DNA from: Chrysoperla carnea
Taxonomy: Eukaryota > Arthropoda > Insecta > Neuroptera > Chrysopidae
DNA: 64,000 nt
Reading direction: 5' to 3'
Assembly: GCF_905475395.1 (NCBI RefSeq)
Contig: NC_058339.1
Location: 54,321,172-54,385,171, forward strand
Shown in pieces: positions 57,968 through 64,000 of this stretch; position 1 is the stretch's first letter; every line of letters starts with the position of its first letter. Both the position numbers and the translations under genes were made by a program. The notes beneath the pieces were generated by a model that did no database searches, was not told the DNA's origin, and saw only the letters and a list, made by a program, of their open reading frames with translations.

Positions 57968-60769
57968 CTAGAAAAAAAAAATGAGAATCACAATTAAAAT
58001 TTAATTGAAACTAATCTTAATGCACCATTCCCTTTTTAGGATTACAAAAGAGATCCCATCCCGCATCTAAATTCAAAATAACGGGTACCCCAATCAGAAA
58101 CCAAAGGGAAAAAGTCCTTTTTATTAGCTATATTACTGGTTTAGGTGTATACTTACACCTGCGAGGATACCGCGAATTGCTCCAGTGCTAATAGCATCTG
58201 CCGCAGCTCTTCCCACTTGCCCTAATATTGATTCAAATGGACCGGGTTTTTCACCTCCTTGACCAGCTGGTGGGGCATAGCCTCCTGGTGGTCCATAACC
58301 ACCTTGACCTGGTGGCGGTCCATAACCACCAGGGCCGGGTTGTGGTCCGTAGCCACCGGGACCTGCTGGTGGTCCATAACCACCGGGGCCTGGTCCATAT
58401 CCTCCTGGACCTGGATATCCCGATGGTCCTCGAGTATCATCTGCAGGAGGTAACGTTGGGTAGACAGGATTTAATGGAGCTGAAGGCTTAAAATCATCTA
58501 TACTCAAATCTATATCTTTGTTAGCAGTAGGTGTCTCAGCAAAATTAATACCAGCATCTTTAGATTGTTCGGGTACGGCAGGTGTTCCACCTAAAATATT
58601 AATAAAATATACACTAGAAAGTTATTAAAAAAATAGTATAAGAATTTCGGTTAAATTTTAGGATACATTTTCACAGTCGCCGGTCTTTAATATCTGGAAT
58701 ATAACTCAAGTAGTGTGTCCACTGACCAATTTAAATAAATTCATGTAATAGAAAGGGGTCATTTCTTAATTTCATAAGCATGATTTTGACGAGTTTTGGC
58801 CCCCTTCCCCCCACGAAAGCAAACATAAGATTTCTCGATTCCCCCGCCCCCTTCTTACGTAAGATTCAATCTCTTTTTTCCGAATAAGAAAACGTTGTTA
58901 GAAAAGGATTAGTTACACTAAAACTCACAGTTTGACGTAAATTAAAGATTTTTATTCTTTAGCAAATATTTAGATTAACATTAAAGAAAAATAAATTTCA
59001 CAGTTAAAGCTATCTGCTATTAAATTTCAACTAATAGAATCTTACGTAAAAATAGGTTTAATAACGCCCCCCCCCCCCACCCAAACGCTTCCGTAATCAA
59101 TGAATGGCCCCAAATAACATAGCTCCTATAACCTTAAAATGTTTCGATATTCCAAATAACTTCAAGGTATAATTTTCTGATCTTTTAACTGAACCTCATC
59201 GAATAAAAATGAAAATTACTACTGTCATGTATTTTTTATGTATTCCATTGATATTGATAAGATCTTAACTAAAAATTAGACAGCTTTCATTAAGGTGACG
59301 ATAGGAATTGAAGGCAAGCCTCGGCACTTTCAAGGAAAAGTACAAAATAATTTTTAAATGTAATGTTGAACTTAATGTAAAAAAAAAGTATGCAATTCTA
59401 AATTATAAAAGTTAAATTAGAGAGCAAGTTTTTTTTACATTTAAAAATTATTTTGTAGTTTTTAATCCATATTTCAATAAAAGCGGTTTCCTTAATTTTT
59501 TCAAAGTGTAATTTTTTAATTTAAAATTAGAAAATTAATTTAATTTAATTTAAAATTTTTTTTCCTACTACATAATAGTGAATTGTCATGAAAATTGCAC
59601 ATTTTCGAAGTTTTAAATCGATATAAAAATTAGAGTGGGTAAAAAGTGAATTCTGAAATTTATTTACAATGAGCGTGTTTAACAGATAAGAAGGTCAGTA
59701 TTCTCAGTAAATTTAGTACCCGTTTTAAATTTTTCTATGGTATAAAAAAGACGGATAATGTATGGGAATGCTAAATTTACAGAAAAGGCGTGTGCTTTAA
59801 CACTCTCATTCATCATCTAACAGAAAAAATATATAACGAGTCCTAAATTAACAGAATCCGTGTATTTATTATATGCCGAAAAAACCTAATATTAAAAAGT
59901 TAATTAGTTCAACAGATTAAGCTAATGAAAGCGTGTTAATAAGACAAAACACAGCAACTATGAGGGAGTTGGGAAGTAAATAAATCACACTATGTGTTTC
60001 TTAAATAGGAATTTTTAGCTTTTGGTTGCAAAGTTTGCAACTTTAATTTCAAATTAAAACTAAACACGATTAATTCATAAAGATCTTAAAAAAATTCATT
60101 TGTTCATACTTTTTGAGTTCGTTTTGAATAAAATAATTTACAATAATATAAAATAAAAATATTTACAAAAATAAAAATAATATTTAGGTAATAAAAATAC
60201 ATTATTCAAATACCTTCATAGCAAATCAATGAAATTTCAACATTTCCTTTAATACTCAAATGTGTTACACGACTTCGATCCATACGATGATGGAATTCAG
60301 CAAAATGTTGACCATTTACGGCCAATTTATAATCCTTATCATCACAAAGTAATAAAATTTCGAAATGTTGACCTTGTCCAATGGGTAGCGGTATATCTGG
60401 AATCTTTTCTTTACCCCATGTTCCATTTTCTTTCGTATTCAAAACTACATAGTTCTCAGAAACTCGTACAGATACATGTAACGCAATATCAATACCAGGA
60501 TCTGTGCCATCTCCACATTGTAAGTTGATTGTAAATCTAGAAATAAACATTTTTCAACTTGGAAATAATATTTTAGTTAATTATTCCTTACCTATCAGTG
60601 GTTGGTGATGTTAAGCCTTGGATTCGCACCATTTCACCTGGTGTAAATCCTTTTTCAATTGGTCCTACATAAGGCACACCCTAGAAACAAAAATTTTGTT
60701 TACATCGCACTTTTTATAATTTGATTTAAAATAACTTACAGGATTAACAATTGGTGGCAATAACGCCAT
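57614..60769 (-). CDS. Galectin with one CRD and a long C-terminal Gly/Pro/Tyr/Gln-rich tail (five exons)
   Basis: Minus-strand exons 60769-60740, 60680-60592, 60536-60214, 58590-58157 and 57967-57614 join in frame: 1230 nt, 409 aa plus TAA. Introns are 59, 55, 1623 and 189 nt, all GT-AG. Residues about 11-147 form a galectin carbohydrate-recognition domain: FTPGEMVRIQG, FTINLQCG, IALHVSVR, VVLNTKENGTWGKEKI, FEILLLCDDKDYKLAVNGQHFAEFHHR and LSIKGNVEI. H60, R64, N73, W80 and E83 are kept. The canonical Asn is Ser62 and the canonical Arg after Trp-x-x-Glu is Ile85, so beta-galactoside binding may be altered. No signal peptide is seen, as is usual for galectins. Residues 148-292 include a GGYGP/PxGPGGYGP repeat. 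Residues 293-409 are Gly/Gln/Ser-rich with GGLLSGALS and GGFLSGALS repeats. Such tails drive self-association in galectin-3, but there the tail is N-terminal. Confidence 0.92.
58157..58590 (-). CDS. Galectin exon 4 (Gly-Tyr-Gly-Pro repeat tail)
   Basis: It begins GTPAVPEQSKDAGINFAET, passes an acidic linker (DIDLSIDDFKPSAPLNP) and then about eight GGYGP/PGPGGYGP repeats, ending EKPGPFESILGQVGRAAADAI. Donor GTAAGT follows Gly. The last 20 residues look helical and may be a separate small motif. The opposite strand has shadow open frames caused by the repeats. Confidence 0.9.
58591..60213 (-). other. Galectin intron 3 (1623 nt)
   Basis: GT-AG intron splitting a Gly codon between the CRD and the tail exons. 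Besides the TIR element it shows nothing coding. Confidence 0.85.
58755..59111. mobile_element. TIR element with C-tracts in galectin intron 3
   Basis: GGGGTCATTTCTTAATTTCA at the left and GGGGCCATTCATTGATTACG (right end, inverted) match imperfectly. C-runs and paired CTTACGTAA motifs sit just inside each end, a layout seen in a common insect MITE type. Clear target duplication not seen. Confidence 0.55.
60214..60536 (-). CDS. Galectin exon 3 (CRD core)
   Basis: It encodes FTINLQCGDGTDPGIDIAL through SLICYEG, holding all the sugar-contact strands (H60, S62, R64, N73, W80, E83, I85). It ends one base into a Gly codon. One exon carrying the binding strands is typical of galectin genes. Confidence 0.92.
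60592..60680 (-). CDS. Galectin exon 2
   Basis: It encodes GVPYVGPIEKGFTPGEMVRIQG...TTD plus two bases of an Arg codon. The PGEMVRIQG motif is the first core strand of a galectin CRD. It lies between a 59-nt and a 55-nt intron. Confidence 0.9.
60740..60769 (-). CDS. Galectin exon 1 (start)
   Basis: It encodes MALLPPIVNP and ends at donor GTAAGT. No other ATG gives the joined frame, and the upstream context (AAAAATGG) is a good start context. The intron is only 59 nt. Confidence 0.88.
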
Positions 60770-60859
60770 TTTTACAACTGTTGTCTAGTGTTCTCGAAAT
60801 ATTTTATACGAATGGCAACTGTAAAATTCTCTTGCACTAATAAATTATGAACTCACATA

Positions 60860-60930
60860 AAAATAATAATACACTGATGGTCACAACACTGCAGTGTAAT
60901 TGGCATATTTTTAGGCATGACGTAATGATG
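60860..60930 (-). promoter_or_regulatory. Galectin core promoter candidate
   Basis: On the minus strand an arthropod initiator TCAGT lies at 60877-60873, giving a leader of about 106 nt before the ATG. A perfect 12-bp palindrome ACACTGCAGTGT and a CRE-like TGACGTAA (about 60917-60924 on the + strand) lie just upstream. No clear TATA box was noted. The assignment rests on motif and position only. Confidence 0.35.
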
Positions 60931-63202
60931 AAGTAATGAAGAAGAGAAAATCGTTGAAGCGAGTAGATTAAATAAGCAAGAATGGAATCTTCTACGTCTT
61001 ATTTTCTGAATCACTTTTAACTCAAAAATTGTTGAAACTTCGAAAAAGAATTTTATTCTGTAAACATTCAAATGACGTGTCATCAGTTTTTGTAAATAAA
61101 TAAAATATGGATTACACTTGACATTTCAAAATTCAAAACAAATGGCGCTTAATTTAAACTTGTATGAAATTGCTGTTGAGGTTATTGGAATCAACTCACA
61201 GGTTTTAAGTTTTGTCTTTCTGATCCGCACGTCAAGTAAAATGTAAATCCAGCTATAATTATGGATTGTGAACTAACAAAAAAAAAATAAATAAAATCTT
61301 CTTCTTGATAATGATAGTATTTATTTGACTCGTGGTGGATGCGATTGCTAGGTGTAATTTGAGCAGTAGTAGCCGTCTATTATCGAAATGCTGAATTTGG
61401 TGACACATACTGAAACTTATGCTTATAAATAATTTAACGATTCAATAATAGATGGCAAGAAAATTATATGTTACAGAAAAAGACCATTATTAATATGCAA
61501 AATATTCAATTTTTTTCTTGATTGAAATCTTTATGATCTTGGCCTCAATTCTAATTTTAGACTAAAAAATCAATTTTTAAATTTATCTTCTTTTAAATTC
61601 ACACTTGAAAATTTTATTTTCTTAGCCTGAAGCGTAATGAAAAAAGTTATGTTTTCAAACATTTTTTTATGAATTTTGAGACGTTCATTGTTGCATTGAA
61701 ATTATAAATAAAAAAAAAAAGAGATTCTTAAATTATTTGAAAGAAAAACAGATAATTCTAGTTTAGACTGTAATAATAAGACTTCTAGGAGATAGGATTC
61801 CGTAGCCATCAAAACAATGACGACGTCATGTCATGAATCAAAATTATGCAGGTCATTTAAAAATAGATGCCTTTTTCAAGGAATTAAGTATCTCGATTCT
61901 TAATTATTAATTCATTAATTTTGAAATTGAAAAATATCATAATGATAAAAATACCTATACCTCATTCATCAATAACATTTGTCTCTTTAACACGATAAAA
62001 CAATTTGTTATTCGCTATCACATTAACTTGAAACTTCTTCTTTTTACTAAAAGTGAAACCAGGTTTCATACAAAAACTGGTAGACCGTGTAATTGAGGTT
62101 CAAAAATGTATATACGTTAAGATAATCTTTTTTGTACGTGCTTATATATCGACTTCCACTGAGTAATAATATGATAGTTTTTAGATCAGCCAGAAAATTT
62201 CGCTAATTGCTTACTCAAGGCTTCTTTTTAAATTTGTTTAACGCGTTAGACGTCAACATTAACTAATCAGAAACCAACTTTTGGCGTTGTACCACAAACA
62301 GTTGGGGTGTGGCCTTTATTCTGAATGCACCAAATATAGTGTAATTTTATTCTAGTTTAAAAGGCACCAATTGTCAGAGCCCAAATTATCGACTCACAAT
62401 ATCGTGACAAAGCTGAAAAAATTTTTTTTTGCGGAACCCTAAAAAGAGTTTAATACGAAATTCGAAATCGAGAAAGGAATAAATTACGATTAAAGTCATA
62501 TCTCATATTTAAAATTGTTATAGGTACCCGGTTAGTTTCTCTGCGAATGGATTTTCGAAACGTTTCTCATATGCGAGCAGTTTTAGCGATATTTTTTGAT
62601 TGCAGAGAAATTAAAAAATGACGTTCAAAAAATTGAATTTAATGTTTTGACGTTTTTAAATTGACAAATATTTAATTTTCGATAATAAATATTTTTTAAA
62701 TAATTATTTCGTTTTTATATAAAAAAAAAGTAATCATTTAAAAAATGTTTTTATCAAATTATAAATTTAAACGAATTAATATTATAAAAATTTTGAAAAG
62801 AGAAAAAAAATAGAAGCCCGGCCCATAATTATGCATATATATGTTAAACCTACCATAAATATTTATGAATTTATTTTAAAAAATTAATTAATGACATCAT
62901 TTTAATGCATTAATAATATTAATTATTTATATTGGAGGTTTTTTTCTGCTTATTTACTAATTACTGATTAACATTCTGAAAGGTACTGATAAAATAAAAT
63001 ACGCCACTGAAATGAGTGGTCAAGAAAGTGAAAATAAACTTCATGTGTTATTACAATAATTCTAATATTTTTCACATATGATATTTATACACAAAACATA
63101 TTATTTCCAACTTTCTGTGTGTTTTATCGTAATTTACTTAACAATCGTACAAATGTGTTAACAAGATTCAAGCATGTTTTAACAAAAAATTTGCGAACTA
63201 TT
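60931..63202. other. Region between galectin and the next gene
   Basis: The two genes diverge, so promoters for both should lie here. A TE scrap with GCGGAACCCTAAAAAG is at about 62432. No other exon or RNA gene recognised. Confidence 0.45.
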
Positions 63203-63349
63203 ATGGAAGATTCGGTAGATGAAGATAACAATGAATTGAAAGGTGGTTGTTGTTTTCGTTGCTGGTATTGTTTATGCTGTTGCTGTAGGAATTGGATAAG
63301 AAAAAAATATGGCAAGAAAAAAAAAATTAGTATTGTGACAGAGCAAATT
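63203..63349 (+). CDS. Probable first coding exon, Cys-cluster protein (continues beyond window)
   Basis: ATG at 63203 opens 49 codons up to a clean GTAAGT donor at 63350. The peptide has an acidic start (MEDSVDEDNNELKGG), a cluster of eight cysteines in thirteen residues (CCFRCWYCLCCCC), then RNWIRKKYGKKKKISIV. A Cys cluster next to a Lys/Arg patch is the usual layout of multiply palmitoylated membrane anchors, so a membrane-attached cytoplasmic N-terminus is likely. I do not recognise the family. No in-frame ATG lies upstream within the open stretch. It could also be a chance open frame, but sharp composition and a consensus donor argue against that. Confidence 0.55.
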
Positions 63350-64000
63350 GTAAGTTTAAAAATCAAAATTTTGTTTTTTTTACTAATTTAAAAAAAAAAA
63401 AAATGAAAAGTAAAATTAAAACTTCGTTAACTCTTTTTGAAAATTGATTTTATTAAAAAGTCGCTAACCTATTTTAACTATGGGATGGATACATAATCGA
63501 TTTCCACCTGAACTTCCCATGGTAAGGACTTCCTGTAAAAATTACCTTTGATATTTTTGTTTTGACGTCTTGATAACCTCAATTGATAATAATAATTTAT
63601 GAGTCAGATAATTAGCTAATAATTTAATAACAATAAAAAAGATTGAAAAAAGTAAGTTTGTACTAATTATAATTACACGATTGAATTATTAATAGCGATT
63701 TTGACATTAAACAATCTGGTTCGAATATTTAACGTCACATTAATCGAAATTATTGTTTATTAAATTGTATTGATGATTTAATAGTGAAGTTTGAACCCCG
63801 GAACTATAGTGGTTAGATAAAATTAATTTTATAATTGATAATTAATTGGCACATGAATGACGAAGTTAACATTAACAACATAGATAAAATATAGTAATAG
63901 TAGACACCTGACACAATGAGTATTATAGCGATTCAGTAAATAAAATGACATTTCTGGTCATGCGTACCAAAGGATTACAGTGCAGGAAAATGACGTTATC
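63350..64000 (+). other. Intron following the Cys-cluster exon, to window end
   Basis: AT-rich with no open frame. A tRNA-like scrap lies at 63793-63817: a B-box-like GGGGTTCAAAC on the minus strand beside an A-box-like TATAGTGGTTAG on the + strand. It is too jumbled for a tRNA gene. Confidence 0.4.

Noticed and set aside
57652..58491. Plus-strand and alternative minus-strand open frames across the galectin tail exons
   Set aside because: Repetitive Gly/Pro codons leave several frames open. Only one frame joins to the CRD exons with correct phases.

Overview
This is AT-rich nuclear DNA from an insect or close arthropod relative. The evidence is spliced animal genes with GTRAGT/AG introns, strongly A/T-ending codons, and dispersed elements of insect type: DINE-1/HINE-like non-autonomous Helentrons, hAT and Mutator-like elements, a tRNA-derived SINE and several foldback/MITE families. 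No sequence here fixes the order. There is nothing bacterial or viral in character.

Layout. Positions 1-33.8 kb hold no confident coding exon. They carry at least eleven copies or fragments of one Helentron-like family, a hAT element with a perfect 8-bp target duplication (1605-2205), an element with a 106-bp-arm hairpin (6241-6767), a SINE with a 12-bp duplication (21725-22012), a minisatellite (27.3-27.8 kb) and a foldback (32755-33072). Two + strand sites (4142 and 8132) have branch point, pyrimidine tract and CAG directly followed by a 5' splice site. They look like recursive splice sites of a very long intron. The second could instead close a leader exon (about 7930-8131) that is in phase with the first certain exon at 33799.

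From 33799 to 47235 (+) lies a SIPA1-like Rap GTPase-activating protein gene (SIPA1L/SPAR family). Its six exons join in frame to 1613 codons plus stop, with the conserved N-terminal region, RapGAP domain with the IGND Asn thumb, PDZ domain and C-terminal coiled coil. The N-terminus may lie upstream.

From 51.66 to 56.43 kb is a complex repeat locus. It is a tandem duplication of about 1.04 kb built from small hairpin elements with tRNA-like ends. One unit is split by a 2485-bp Mutator-like element (52226-54710) with about 135 bp of near-identical outer inverted repeats and a perfect 9-bp target duplication. That element itself contains a Helentron-like insertion.

From 60769 down to 57614 (-) is a five-exon gene for a 409-residue single-CRD galectin with a long Gly/Pro/Tyr/Gln-rich tail placed C-terminally, the reverse of vertebrate galectin-3. 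Two canonical sugar-binding residues are changed. At 63203-63349 (+) is the probable first coding exon of another gene, encoding a dense cysteine cluster flanked by basic residues. It continues beyond the window.

Splice sites, frames and domain calls were read by eye. Family calls rest on recall of conserved motifs, not on searches.
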